Assembly (NCBI RefSeq): GCF_015680405.1
Contig: NZ_JADLJS010000032.1
Span: 1-61,119, forward strand
Reading direction: 5' to 3'
From: Pseudomonas pudica
Lineage (GTDB): Bacteria; Pseudomonadota; Gammaproteobacteria; Pseudomonadales; Pseudomonadaceae
Length of the DNA: 61,119 bases
Below, in pieces: positions 15,409 to 25,043 of the stretch. The notes below the pieces were generated by a model that was not told the origin of the DNA, searched no databases, and worked only from the letters and a program-made list of their open reading frames with translations. The position numbers and the translations under genes were made by a program. Each line of letters begins with the position of its first letter. Positions within the stretch are counted from its first letter, which is position 1.

Positions 15409-17196
15409 TCAATCCGCATCCGAATCAAACAACCGCTCCAACTCCGCCCGGGCCTCCTTGGCCGTCTGCATCACCTTGGCCCGGTCATCACGCACCTGTC
15501 CCTGGGCCACCAGCACCTCTTCGTCATGCTGGGTAAACCGCGCAATCCGGTCCGCTGCCTGCGCCTCGCTCAACCCCAACCCCACCAATGCCCGGCGGGT
15601 CATCTCCAGGCTGGAGTAGAACGTCTCGCGAATCGGCTCGGCGCCGACATCCGCCAACTTGTGCACATGCTGGCGGTTACGCGCGCGGGCCAGCACTTTC
15701 AGGTGCGGGTACAGGCGTTTCACCCGTTCCGCGGTGTGAATGGCAGCTTCCGGGTCATCGATGGTGATGATGAAGTATTCCGCCTCGCCCACCTTGGCGG
15801 CATGCAGCACCTCGGGGCGCAGCGGGTCGCCGTAGAACACGGGTACCTGTTCGAACATACGGGTCATCTCGATGGTGTCCACCGAGGTTTCCAGAGCAAT
15901 GAATGGAATCTTCTGTGCCCGCAGGATGCGCGCGACGATCTGGCCCATGCGGCCCATGCCGACGATCACTACCCGTGGCGTGTCAGCCTGGATCTGCTTG
16001 TAATGCTCCGGCACCTCACGCGCCGGTTGCGGGCGCTTGAGGGCGTGGGCGCAGCCAATCATCAGCAGCGGGGTAATGGCCATCGACAGGGTAATGGTCA
16101 TCAGCAGCAGGTCGTAGGTCTGGGTGTCGAACAAGCCTTGGTCCTTGCCCAGCTTGAACACCACGAAGGCAAACTCGCCACCTGCAGCCAGCACCATGCC
16201 CAGGCGCAGGGCGCTGGCGCTGTTCAGGCCACCGGCCAGGCGCCCGACGCCGATCAGCAGTACCAGCTTCACGGCCACCAGCAGCAGGGTCAGGCCCAGC
16301 ACCACCAAAGGCATTTCAAGCAGCAGGCGCAGGTTGGCGCCCATGCCGACGCTGATGAAGAACAGCCCCAGCAGCAGGCCCTTGAACGGTTCGATCTGCG
16401 ATTCCAGCTCGTGGCGGTATTCCGAGTCGGCCAGCAGCAGGCCGGCGAGGAAGGCACCCAGGGCCATGGAAATGCCGGCTTCTTCCATCAGCCAGGCAGT
16501 GCCGATCACAACCAGCAGCGCGGTGGCGGTGGACACTTCCGGCAGGCCGGTGCGGGCCACGGTGCGGAACACCGGGCGCAGCAGGTAGCGGCCACCGACG
16601 ATGACCACGGCGATGCTGGCGAACACCTTCAGGCCGTGCTCCAGGCTGTCGCCGTGGCTGGTATCCGGGCCACTGGCGGCCAGCAGCGGAACCAATGCGA
16701 TCAGTGGGATGGCGGCGATGTCCTGGAACAGCAGGATGGCGAACGCGAGGCGGCCGTGCGGGGCGTTGAGCTGCTTGCTTTCGGCCAGGCTCTGCAGGCC
16801 AAGGGCGGTGGACGACAGCGCCAGGCCCAGACCGAGCACGATGGCCGCCGGTAGCGTCTGGCTGAAGCCGAACACGGCGATGGCGCCGATCAGCGCACCG
16901 GTCAGCAGCACCTGGGCGGTACCGACGCCGAATACGGACTTGCGCATCAGCCACAGGCGCTTGGGCGACAGCTCCAGGCCGATGATGAACAGCAGCAGAA
17001 CCACGCCCAGCTCGGAAATGTGCGCCACGCTTTCGGTGTCGCGGATCAGGCCCAGCGCTTGCGGGCCGATGATCACACCGGCGAGCAGGTAACCGAGCAC
17101 GGCCCCCAGGTGCAGGCGCTTGGCCAGGGGGACGGCGAGGACAGCGGCGAGCAGGAAGATCACCGCGGTTTGCAGAAGGCTGCCTTCGTGTGGCAT
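15409..17196 (-). CDS. Monovalent cation:proton antiporter, KefB/KefC type
   Basis: A 595-residue CPA2-family protein. About twelve membrane helices occupy residues 1-380 (VLGYLLAGVIIGPQALGLI; ISELGVVLLLFIIGLELSPKRLW; LALSSTALGLQSLAE). A cytosolic RCK/TrkA-N domain starts near residue 400 with VVIVGMGRMGQIVARIL (GxGxxG) and includes FYGDPLRPEVLHAA. Kef proteins couple K+ efflux to H+ entry and are gated by nucleotides and glutathione adducts. I prefer the ATG at 17196, with GGAG about 9 bases upstream, over the ATG at 17211. The final 30 residues are a charged helix. No KefF/KefG ancillary gene is beside it. Confidence 0.88.
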   Translation of the reverse strand: MPHEGSLLQTAVIFLLAAVLAVPLAKRLHLGAVLGYLLAGVIIGPQALGLIRDTESVAHISELGVVLLLFIIGLELSPKRLWLMRKSVFGVGTAQVLLTGALIGAIAVFGFSQTLPAAIVLGLGLALSSTALGLQSLAESKQLNAPHGRLAFAILLFQDIAAIPLIALVPLLAASGPDTSHGDSLEHGLKVFASIAVVIVGGRYLLRPVFRTVARTGLPEVSTATALLVVIGTAWLMEEAGISMALGAFLAGLLLADSEYRHELESQIEPFKGLLLGLFFISVGMGANLRLLLEMPLVVLGLTLLLVAVKLVLLIGVGRLAGGLNSASALRLGMVLAAGGEFAFVVFKLGKDQGLFDTQTYDLLLMTITLSMAITPLLMIGCAHALKRPQPAREVPEHYKQIQADTPRVVIVGMGRMGQIVARILRAQKIPFIALETSVDTIEMTRMFEQVPVFYGDPLRPEVLHAAKVGEAEYFIITIDDPEAAIHTAERVKRLYPHLKVLARARNRQHVHKLADVGAEPIRETFYSSLEMTRRALVGLGLSEAQAADRIARFTQHDEEVLVAQGQVRDDRAKVMQTAKEARAELERLFDSDAD

Positions 17197-17321
17197 TGGC
17201 TCGTACTCCATGAGCTGCCGGGGCAGCGTTAGATCAGTTTGGCGGACAATTCTGGGGAATGTGCGGGTGCCAGACAATCTGCTGTGAGGAAGACACATTG
17301 TCCTGAATCAGGTGACAGTCG

Positions 17322-17404
17322 TGCTGGCCTCTTCGCGGGTGTTGCGCAGGCTTGAACACACCGCTGTACCTGTGGGAGCGGGTTCACCCGCGAAGAGGCC
17401 AGCA
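17322..17404. repeat. REP pair with a broken left unit
   Basis: The left unit starts normally (GCTGGCCTCTTCGCGGGT) but breaks off and continues as unrelated GTTGCGCAGG. The right unit (CCTGTGGGAGCGGGTTCACC ... GAAGAGGCCAGCAC) is complete. An internal deletion has removed the inner half of the left palindrome. Confidence 0.75.
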
Positions 17405-17420
17405 CAGGAAATCTGCATAC

Positions 17421-18395
17421 TCAACTGCCACCAAACTGCGCCCGATACTGCGCCGGCGTCATGCCAATCCGCTCGCAGAACACCTTGCGCAAATGCCGGT
17501 CACTGCCAAACCCGCACTGCGCCGCCACTACCTTCAACGGCAGGTCGGTGCCTTCCAGCAGCTTTCGCGCGCGGTCGATCCTTGCATTCTGCAGGTACTG
17601 CAGCGGTGTGATCCCCACCTCGCGCAGAAATGTCCGGGCGAAGTTGCGCCCGCTCATGGCCACCAGGTCGGCCATCTTCTGCACGGTGAAGGCTTGCTCG
17701 ATATGGTCGACGATATACGCCTGCACCCGGGCAATCGGCGAATCATCCCGCGGTACAGCCGCCAGCAGTGGCCCGTAGGGTGTCTGCCCGCCCTGGCGAT
17801 GGCGGGCGACCAGCAGTACCTTGGCCACTTCCAGGGCCAGCGCCTTGCCGTGGTCTTCGGCCACCACCGCCAGTGCGAGGTCGATGCCAGCGGTGATGCC
17901 GCCCGAGGTAATCAGGCAGCGGTCGATCACGTAGATCTGTTCGGTCTCGACCTTGGCATTGGGGAACGCCTGTGCCAGGCGCTCCACGTAGTTCCAGTGG
18001 GTGGTGCAGCGATAGCCGTCCAGCAGCCCGGCCCGGCCCAGCAGGAATACCCCGGTGCAGATTGCGCCAAAGCGTTTGGCCCGGCGCACAGCCTGGGGCA
18101 GCCAACGCTCGATGCCTGGCAGGGCGATGTCATAGGCCCCCGGGCCGCCTGGCACCAGCAACAGGTCGACGGCCTCCGGCAAGTCCTCCAGGCGCAGGTC
18201 AGCCACCACTTTCAACCCGCAAGAGCCGCGCACCGCTGCCTGCCCTTCGGCCAGGGTCAGCAGCCGGTACTTTCGCTCGGCAGGAAGGAAGCGGTTAGCA
18301 ATGGCAAACGCGTCCATGGGCCCGGTCACGTCCAGCAACAACACATCATTGAACAGCACCATGGCTACGGTACGGTGGGCGGGTTTTTCCTGCAT
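17421..18395 (-). CDS. GlxA-family AraC-type regulator (DJ-1/PfpI domain plus AraC HTH)
   Basis: A 324-residue regulator. Residues 8-180 form a DJ-1/PfpI-like amidotransferase fold (VAMVLFNDVLLLDVTGPMDAF; LLLVPGGPGAYD; GAICTGVFLLGRAGLLDG with the nucleophile-elbow Cys). The C-terminus, about 215-320, is an AraC double HTH (MADLVAMSGRNFARTFLREVG and VAAQCGFGSDRHLRKVFCERIG). Relatives control amino-acid and choline/arginine catabolism in Pseudomonas (GbdR/ArgR type). I start at the ATG at 18395. It is divergent from a second, shorter AraC gene with a 180-base gap, so it may control that gene and ycaC copy 3. Confidence 0.85.
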   Translation of the reverse strand: MQEKPAHRTVAMVLFNDVLLLDVTGPMDAFAIANRFLPAERKYRLLTLAEGQAAVRGSCGLKVVADLRLEDLPEAVDLLLVPGGPGAYDIALPGIERWLPQAVRRAKRFGAICTGVFLLGRAGLLDGYRCTTHWNYVERLAQAFPNAKVETEQIYVIDRCLITSGGITAGIDLALAVVAEDHGKALALEVAKVLLVARHRQGGQTPYGPLLAAVPRDDSPIARVQAYIVDHIEQAFTVQKMADLVAMSGRNFARTFLREVGITPLQYLQNARIDRARKLLEGTDLPLKVVAAQCGFGSDRHLRKVFCERIGMTPAQYRAQFGGS

Positions 18396-18575
18396 GGCTC
18401 TTTTGCCTTGAATGCCGGCCGCCACTAGCGGCCTGAAGCTGAATACGGAACGCATCTTAAGGTATCGGCAAAACGGCCAGGGCCAGCAGTGCACAATTAA
18501 CAACTATTCAGGTCTGGCTCAGGACTTTGTCATGTGCCGGGGGCGAGACTTTCTGCATTGAACAGGAGAGTCGCC

Positions 18576-18938
18576 ATGCACCCCGGGAAGCCCCAAGCGC
18601 CGCAGCAAACCCCCGGCGCACTCACGCCTGCGCGGTTGCGCCGGGCCAAGGAACTGATGCTGCACAGCCCATTGTCGATCATCGAAATCGCCGGGGTATG
18701 CAACCTCACCCGCAGCCACTTCTCCCGTGCGTTCAAGGTCAACACTGGCCTATCGCCCCAGGCCTGGCGCCTGTTGGCGCGCATGGAAAAGGCCAAGCGC
18801 CTGCTTGCCACCGAGGCGCCAATCACCCACGTGAGCCTGGAATGCGGCTTCTGCGATCAGGCCCATTTCACCCGTGCCTTCAGCCGCCTGGTCGGCCAGC
18901 CGCCCAAGGCCTGGCGTCAGGCGCAGGTCCACCCTTAA
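18576..18938 (+). CDS. Single-domain AraC-family regulator
   Basis: A 120-residue protein that is almost only an AraC DNA-binding domain: HTH1 (SIIEIAGVCNLTRSHFSRAFK) and HTH2 (ITHVSLECGFCDQAHFTRAFSRLVG). No ligand domain is present. The ATG at 18576 follows CAGGAGAGTCGCC, a strong ribosome-binding site. Stand-alone AraC domains of this kind (MarA/SoxS-like in layout) act through their own abundance. Its stop lies 73 bases before ycaC copy 3 on the same strand, so the two may be co-transcribed. Confidence 0.85.
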   Translation: MHPGKPQAPQQTPGALTPARLRRAKELMLHSPLSIIEIAGVCNLTRSHFSRAFKVNTGLSPQAWRLLARMEKAKRLLATEAPITHVSLECGFCDQAHFTRAFSRLVGQPPKAWRQAQVHP

Positions 18939-19011
18939 GCCGAACCTATCCGCCGGTATAGCCCCTTGTAGACAGTGCCGGCCCGTTTTCCCAACCCAAG
19001 GAGTCACCCCG

Positions 19012-19638
19012 ATGAGCCAACCCGATTACAAGCGCCTGAACAAAGACGATGCCGTGGTGCTTCTGGTCGACCACCAGACCGGCCTGATCTCGCTGGTGCA
19101 GGACTTCTCGCCCAACGAGTTCAAGAACAACGTGCTGGCCCTGGGCGACCTGGCCAAGTTCTTCGGCTTGCCGACCATTCTCACTACCAGCTTCGAGCAA
19201 GGCCCGAACGGCCCGCTGGTGCCCGAGCTGAAAGAGATGTTCCCGGATGCGCCGTACATTGCCCGCCCCGGCCAGATCAACGCCTGGGACAATGAAGACT
19301 TCGTCAAGGCGATCAAGGCTACTGGCCGCAAGCAGCTGATTATCGCCGGCGTGGTGACCGATGTGTGCGTAGCGTTCCCGACCCTGTCGGCGCTGGCAGA
19401 AGGTTTTGAAGTGTTCGTGGTGACCGATGCTTCTGGCACCTTCAACGAAACCGTGCAGCAGGCGGCCTGGGTGCGCATGACCCAGGCGGGTGCACAGATG
19501 ATGAACTGGTTCTCGGTGGCCTGTGAGCTGCACCGCGACTGGCGCAACGACATCGAAGGGCTGGGTAACCTGCTGTCGCAGCGGATTCCCAACTACCGCA
19601 ACCTGATGAACAGCTATGCGGCCCTGAGCGCCCGTTGA
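19012..19638 (+). CDS. YcaC-type isochorismatase-fold hydrolase, copy 3 (diverged)
   Basis: A 208-residue paralogue of the two YcaC copies, roughly 80% identical to them by eye. Catalytic Asp20 (LLVDHQTGLI) and Cys119 (GVVTDVCVAFPTL) are kept, as is YIARPGQINAW. Changes cluster in the 25-40 and 140-165 regions, which may shape the pocket or the oligomer interface. The ribosome-binding site AAGGAGTCACCCCG is strong. Its upstream DNA does not share the palindrome of copies 1 and 2, so it is regulated differently, probably with the AraC gene in front. A REP pair follows, then the convergent giant sensor gene. Confidence 0.88.
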   Translation: MSQPDYKRLNKDDAVVLLVDHQTGLISLVQDFSPNEFKNNVLALGDLAKFFGLPTILTTSFEQGPNGPLVPELKEMFPDAPYIARPGQINAWDNEDFVKAIKATGRKQLIIAGVVTDVCVAFPTLSALAEGFEVFVVTDASGTFNETVQQAAWVRMTQAGAQMMNWFSVACELHRDWRNDIEGLGNLLSQRIPNYRNLMNSYAALSAR

Positions 19639-19644
19639 TGTAAA

Positions 19645-19754
19645 CCTGTACCGGCCCCTTCGCGGGTGAACCCGCTCCCACAGGAACCGTGCAGTTCTCA
19701 GGCTGTGCACTCTCCCTGTGGGAGCGGGTTCACCCGCGAAAGGGCCGGTACAGG
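19645..19754. repeat. REP pair (REPIN) with extended arms
   Basis: Arms of about 40 bases (CCTGTACCGGCCCCTTCGCG and onward) with a single mismatch. It fills the gap between ycaC copy 3 and the 3' end of the giant sensor gene and may shield each from the other's transcription. Confidence 0.9.
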
Positions 19755-19755
19755 C

Positions 19756-22700
19756 TTAGGAAGGATTCACAGGCAGCGTAAAGCGAATCCGGCACCCGCC
19801 CAGCTCCGACACCAGCGCCTGCAACTCCCCTCCATGGGCCTGCACCACCGAGCTGCAGATTGCCAAACCCATCCCCATGCCGCCGATCTTGGTGGTATGA
19901 AACGCATCGAACACCCGCTCACGCTCATCCGCAGCTATCCCCGGCCCGTTGTCGTCCACGCAGACCTCCACATCATCCCCGACCACCGCCAACGCAATCC
20001 GCAGCACCCCATCGCTGCGATACCCCGCCAGCGCCTCCAGGCCATTGGTAATCAGGTTGAACACCAACTGCTGCAACTGCACCGGGTCGGCCATCACGCT
20101 CACCCCTGCCTGCAACCGCGTCTGCACGTCCACCGTGCCCTTGGCGGCATCGGCCGAGGTCAGGCGCACCACTTCGCGGATCAGTTCGTCCAGCTTCACC
20201 GCCTTGAGTTGCATTGGCGACTGCTTGGCCAGTGAGCGCAGCGCACGCACGATGTTGGCGGCCCGTTCGCTGTCGTTGCGGATGTCTTCCAGGCCAGCAA
20301 TCGCCTCTTCCAGGTCGGGCTTGGCTCGCTTCAGCCAGCGCAGGCTGGCAGCGGCGTTGGAAGCTATGCCCAGCAGCGGCTGGCTGATCTCATGGGCGAT
20401 GGACGCGGACAGCTCGTTCATCACCTGCAGGTGCGCTGTGCGCGCCAACTCCGCGCGGGAGCGGCGCAACTCGGCTTCCATCTGGGCGCGAGTCTGGTTG
20501 TCTTCGGCCAGGCGTGTGTAGAACTTGGCGGTTTGCAGCGACACTGCCGCCTGCGAGGCGAGGATTTCCAGCATGGCCAGGCGCTGGCTGCCGAACAGGT
20601 TCGGTACCAGGCGGTTTTCCAGGTACACCAGGCCGATCAGCACGCCCTGGATCACCAGCGGCAGGCATAGCACCGAACGGGCTTTGCGCGCCTGCAACTG
20701 CTGGCGGAAGGCCTCGGGGCAATCGCTCTGGGCATCGTTGAGCACCAGGGGCTTCTTGGTGCGCATGGTGGCGTTGATGATCGACAGCGGTGCCTGGGTC
20801 ATGAACTTCTGGCAGTCGTCCATGCTCACGTGCAGCCCGGCGTCGTCAATGTAGGCGAGGGCCGCCATCTGAAATTCGGCACCGCTGACGATCAGCAGCG
20901 CACCGTGATCGGCGCCGGAGTGCTGCGTCAGTTGGCCCATCAGGGTTTCGATCAGGCCTTCGAGCAGCACTTCCTCGGAGAGCGCCCGTGCTGCCTCGAT
21001 GCCGGCTTCCAGGTCGAGCTTGGCCTGGTGGGTGGCGCGGTGGCTTTCCTGGATCGGCTGAGTGCGCAGGAATGGATGCAAAGCCTCCAGTTGGTGCACC
21101 TTGCCGGTCGCACCCCAGATATGGAAACAGTCGCGGGCGATGCGCAGGTGCAGGTTGGCGCCAGAGATCAGGCCGCTGGGGATACATACCTCGGCCAGCT
21201 GTTCGTGGGCCAGCGCCTGCTCGTGGATGAAACCGGCGGCGGTGGCGGCGATCTGTGCCTGGTCGAAGCAGCGGATGGCGGCCAGGCCGTCGCCTTCGAG
21301 CTTGGCGATCACGCCTTCGATCAGCAACAGCTTGTTGCGGAAGGTGGCCGGGTTGAAGCCGGCCCAGCGGCCGAAGCGCTCGCGCAGGGCCCGTAGCTCG
21401 CGCAGTTTGTCGGCAGGGCTGCCAATGGCCTCGGGGCTGCCCAGGGCCAGGCCGCGGAACAGGTGATAATCAGCCAGGTTGATGTGCGCTGGTACCGCCC
21501 AGGTGTTGTCGCCGGCCAGTGCAAGGTTGCGCATGGCCTGCGGGATATCGCCCAGGTAGAAGTCGCCCATGCCGGCCATCAGGTACTGGAAGAATCGCGT
21601 GGTAGGCGATTTCGAGGCTGTGGCCGAGGCCGGGGAGGGCGTGCCGCTCAATTTGGCGATGAACGCTTGCTGGGCCTGCAGGATCTGCTCGATGTCGCGG
21701 TAACCGTGGCGACGCACGGTGGCCAGGCCTTGCGCCAGTTCCTCCACCACGTCCGGCAGGTAGCGGCCCATGAACAGCGAATCGGAAACCAGGTGGTTGC
21801 AGGCATAGCAGCTCATCGCCAAGTCACCGCTCACGCGCCCTGAGTCAACCGCATCCAGCGCGGTGCGGCGGGCGAACTCCATGGGCGAGGTCCAGGCGCT
21901 GACCTGGTCCAGGGCCAGCAGCGCGCTGGTCAAGTCAGCGTCGAAACCGTGCCGCTCTATCAGTTTGAGCGCAGCCAGGCAGCAAGCATGGCCATCATGG
22001 TAGGCGCCGAAGCGCTCGGCAATCATCACCCCGTACCAGGCCATGCCATAGGTGCTGCCCGGCGCGACGCCGTGCAGCAGTGACAGCTCCATGAGCTTGG
22101 CCAGGTGCAGGAAGCAGATGTCGTCCTTCACGAAAAACGATGACGACAGGGTGGCCAGCAGGCTGATGGCAACTGTCACTTCCTCCGAATCGGTGCGCTG
22201 CAGCGACTCCAGGCAGTGCCGGCCTTTCTGTTCGACCAAGGCCTGTACATGGGCATGACTGGCCTCGACCTGTTGCCAGTCGACACCTCGCACCGTGCTC
22301 ATACCCAGCAAGTCCAGGCCGGATATGGCGCTGTCGATGGCCGCCTGATAGTCGCCGCGCAAGGTGCACAGCAGCGCCTGCAGGCGGCATACCCGCGCCT
22401 GGTCCAACGCCGAGCGAGCGCGCTGGCGGCATTCAGTGATGCGGGCCTCGGCCGCGATCATTCGCGACAGTTGCATGTCGCATTCGGTGGCCATGCAGGC
22501 GATGGCAAAGCCATGCGTGGCGCGGCTTTCCAGCGTTGCGCAGTGGTGCAGCAACTGCTCGGCCGTGTGCAGGTAGCCAGCTGTCTGTTCGAAAGCGCCG
22601 TTGTCGCGTGCGCGTGCTGCGGCTTCGCGTAAAAGCTGCAGGAACGCTTCGCAGTCATCCGCTGCAAACCCGCATGGGCTGGCGCGTTGAAGCTGGTTGG

Positions 22701-24804
22701 CAAGCTCGAACAGTGCCTCGTGCAGGCGCCCCGGCCAGGCCTTGCGCATGGCCAGGGCGATATGTGCATGCAACTGGGCACGCTCGCGCGCGGGCGTGAG
22801 AGCGTACGCGGCTTCCATCACCCGCTCGTGGGCGAAGCCCAGGCCGTTCTGGCCCGATTGCAGGAAACCCGCGCCAACCAAGGCTTTCAACGGTTCGCCG
22901 GGCACTTGAGAGAGCACCTGCTGAAGCAGGCGTTCATCGCAGCGGCTGCCCGCCGCGCTAGCCACCCGCAGCAGGTTGCGCTGCGGCTCTGGCAGGCGCG
23001 CCAGGCGGTGGATCATCAGGTCGGCGACATTGTCGGAATAGCGGTGGCGGGCCACGGCCTTCAGGCACCATGACCAGCGCATGGCCTGGGTATCGAAGGT
23101 GAACAGCTGGTCCTCGACCAGGGCCCGGAGAATCTGATTGATGAAGAACGGGTTGCCCGCCGTCTTTTCGTGCACCAGTTCGGCTACCTGCAATGCGTCC
23201 TCGGCGCCGACGTGGTAGCGCTCGCCGATCAGCTCGGCCACCGCGCCCACCGGCAGGGGCCGCAGGTTCAGTGTGGTGCTGCGCACCGCTGCGGGCAGGG
23301 CAAGGGGGGGACTGCTGGCTGGGGCATCATTGCGCCGGGCAAAGATCAGCAACAGATTGCCGGGCGCGTGAGCCAGCAGTTGCGCCAGCAGTTGCTGGCT
23401 GGCGTCGTCGACCCACTGCAGGTCATCGAAGAACAGCACCAGCGGCTGGCCGGGGCGGCTGAACACCTGCAGGAGCTCGACGATCGCCCGCAGCTCCTTC
23501 TGCAGCGCCAGGCGCGTGGGCTTGGCCGGCAACTCGGGCAGGGGGCCGAGGACCAGTTGCAAGTCTGGCGCCAGCTTGCCCAGCAGCCGGCCGTGGCCTT
23601 TGATGCGGCGCAGCATCTCGCGGCGCAGGGTGTCGAGGTCCTGGCTGTTCTTGGCCAGCAACTGGGTGGTCAGCGCGCCGAGAATCTCGACCCAGGGCGC
23701 GTAGGGCACTGCCTGGGCAACGCCATTGCATTTGCCGGTGGCCCAGTAACCCTGGGCGTTGGCCTTGAGTGCTGCCTCGACCAGGCTCGACTTGCCCATG
23801 CCGGTAGCCCCATTGATGAACAGGGCTTGTGGCTTGCTGTCTCGGCGCAGGGCCTTGAGCAGCAGGGCGATGGACTTCTGCTCGGCGCAGCGGCCATACA
23901 GGCGTGCGCGGTCGGGCGTGACCGGGTCGGCACAGCCTGGCTCGAAGGCCTCCATGGATTTGCTGGCGGCCCATTGCCGTTGGCAATGGGCCAGGTCAAC
24001 CGCCAGGGCGCGGGCACTCTGGTAGCGGGCATCCGGCTCTTTGGCCAAGGCCTTGGCCAGGATCCGGCTGAGAGGTTGCGGCACATTGCTGTCCACTTCG
24101 CAGGCCGCTCGTGGCTGCACGCCCGCATGCAGCTGGCGCCAGTGCTGGGTGTCGCGTCCGGCTAGCGGCAGTTCGCCCAGCAGTAGCTGGTAGAGGATCG
24201 CACCCAGCGCATAGATGTCGGTGCGTCGGTCGCTGCTGCTGCCGTGCGGGCAGACCTGTTCTGGCGCCAGGTACGCCCAGTTGCCGAGCGCGGTGCCCTG
24301 TTCGCTGATCAGCTGCGCCGGGTCGGCGCGAAAGCAGCCCAGCCGCACTCGTTGGTTGGTGTGCAGGCACACATGTTCTGGCTGCAGCGCGCCGTGTAGC
24401 ACATTGCGTTCGTGGGCCTGGGCCAAGGCAGTGGCCGCGTTTACCGCAATCTCGAGAAACGGCGTCAGGGCTGCTGGGCCTTCTGCGATAAGGTCGGCGA
24501 TGGAGCGGCCGGCCGGGTACACCAGTAGCGGGCCTTCGGCCGAACGCACGAACGCCGAGGGGATCACCGCCCACTGCGGGTCGAGTTGCAGGCGGTAGTC
24601 ACGTTCCAGGCGCTGGCAGGCGGCGGGGGCCTCGCGCGGGGCGCGTACGGCGATCCAGGCCTGGCGGGTGGCAGGGTCGCGCAGGCGGAAGTAGCTGAGC
24701 TCACCTTCCTGGCCCAGCGCGCTGATGTCGCACCGGTTCAGCCAGCCCTCGTCGATGGACTGGTCGTAATCGATGGGCCTGTTGGCAAGGCGTTCATCGA
24801 GCAT
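19756..24804 (-). CDS. Giant hybrid sensor: pseudokinase, AAA/NACHT-like ATPase, GAF, histidine kinase
   Basis: 1682 residues. (1) About 30-275: a Ser/Thr-kinase fold with catalytic positions replaced. The VAIK Lys is Arg54, HRD is HGA (137-139), and the following KPEN is QPEH. DFG is CFR (157-159), while APE (YLAPEQ) and DIYALGAILYQLL remain. (2) About 300-600: a P-loop ATPase, Walker A NGATGMGKSS (331-340), Walker B VLFFDDLQWVDD. (3) About 600-1270: a helical, TPR-like region. (4) About 1285-1425: GAF. (5) From 1455: a histidine kinase with phospho-acceptor His1471 in SIAHEISQPL, N-box LITNGLEAL, and G boxes DDNGPGI and GGMGMGLAI. No membrane helix is evident, so sensing is likely cytosolic. 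The ATG at 24804 follows AGGGGGTGCCTT. It is divergent from two response regulators, its probable partners. The stimulus is unknown. Confidence 0.88.
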   Translation of the reverse strand: MLDERLANRPIDYDQSIDEGWLNRCDISALGQEGELSYFRLRDPATRQAWIAVRAPREAPAACQRLERDYRLQLDPQWAVIPSAFVRSAEGPLLVYPAGRSIADLIAEGPAALTPFLEIAVNAATALAQAHERNVLHGALQPEHVCLHTNQRVRLGCFRADPAQLISEQGTALGNWAYLAPEQVCPHGSSSDRRTDIYALGAILYQLLLGELPLAGRDTQHWRQLHAGVQPRAACEVDSNVPQPLSRILAKALAKEPDARYQSARALAVDLAHCQRQWAASKSMEAFEPGCADPVTPDRARLYGRCAEQKSIALLLKALRRDSKPQALFINGATGMGKSSLVEAALKANAQGYWATGKCNGVAQAVPYAPWVEILGALTTQLLAKNSQDLDTLRREMLRRIKGHGRLLGKLAPDLQLVLGPLPELPAKPTRLALQKELRAIVELLQVFSRPGQPLVLFFDDLQWVDDASQQLLAQLLAHAPGNLLLIFARRNDAPASSPPLALPAAVRSTTLNLRPLPVGAVAELIGERYHVGAEDALQVAELVHEKTAGNPFFINQILRALVEDQLFTFDTQAMRWSWCLKAVARHRYSDNVADLMIHRLARLPEPQRNLLRVASAAGSRCDERLLQQVLSQVPGEPLKALVGAGFLQSGQNGLGFAHERVMEAAYALTPARERAQLHAHIALAMRKAWPGRLHEALFELANQLQRASPCGFAADDCEAFLQLLREAAARARDNGAFEQTAGYLHTAEQLLHHCATLESRATHGFAIACMATECDMQLSRMIAAEARITECRQRARSALDQARVCRLQALLCTLRGDYQAAIDSAISGLDLLGMSTVRGVDWQQVEASHAHVQALVEQKGRHCLESLQRTDSEEVTVAISLLATLSSSFFVKDDICFLHLAKLMELSLLHGVAPGSTYGMAWYGVMIAERFGAYHDGHACCLAALKLIERHGFDADLTSALLALDQVSAWTSPMEFARRTALDAVDSGRVSGDLAMSCYACNHLVSDSLFMGRYLPDVVEELAQGLATVRRHGYRDIEQILQAQQAFIAKLSGTPSPASATASKSPTTRFFQYLMAGMGDFYLGDIPQAMRNLALAGDNTWAVPAHINLADYHLFRGLALGSPEAIGSPADKLRELRALRERFGRWAGFNPATFRNKLLLIEGVIAKLEGDGLAAIRCFDQAQIAATAAGFIHEQALAHEQLAEVCIPSGLISGANLHLRIARDCFHIWGATGKVHQLEALHPFLRTQPIQESHRATHQAKLDLEAGIEAARALSEEVLLEGLIETLMGQLTQHSGADHGALLIVSGAEFQMAALAYIDDAGLHVSMDDCQKFMTQAPLSIINATMRTKKPLVLNDAQSDCPEAFRQQLQARKARSVLCLPLVIQGVLIGLVYLENRLVPNLFGSQRLAMLEILASQAAVSLQTAKFYTRLAEDNQTRAQMEAELRRSRAELARTAHLQVMNELSASIAHEISQPLLGIASNAAASLRWLKRAKPDLEEAIAGLEDIRNDSERAANIVRALRSLAKQSPMQLKAVKLDELIREVVRLTSADAAKGTVDVQTRLQAGVSVMADPVQLQQLVFNLITNGLEALAGYRSDGVLRIALAVVGDDVEVCVDDNGPGIAADERERVFDAFHTTKIGGMGMGLAICSSVVQAHGGELQALVSELGGCRIRFTLPVNPS

Positions 24805-25043
24805 AAGGCACCCCCTGCTAGCAACATCCTGACGCGCGAGTATACGCAGCGGGCCCAGCATGGATGCGGCCTGCAGCCTGCTTGGCAGGAACGGGCACGC
24901 TGTTGTCCGTTATCGTCCCCTGGGGGCTGGCGGGCTTTTGTATAGTCCTCAGGCCAACCTATCCCTCGGGATAATTGTCTGAAGGCGTACGCTGGCCTAG
25001 GCTGCCCGGGGCTGGGAGACGCCCATGCCCGCGCGAGGAAGCC

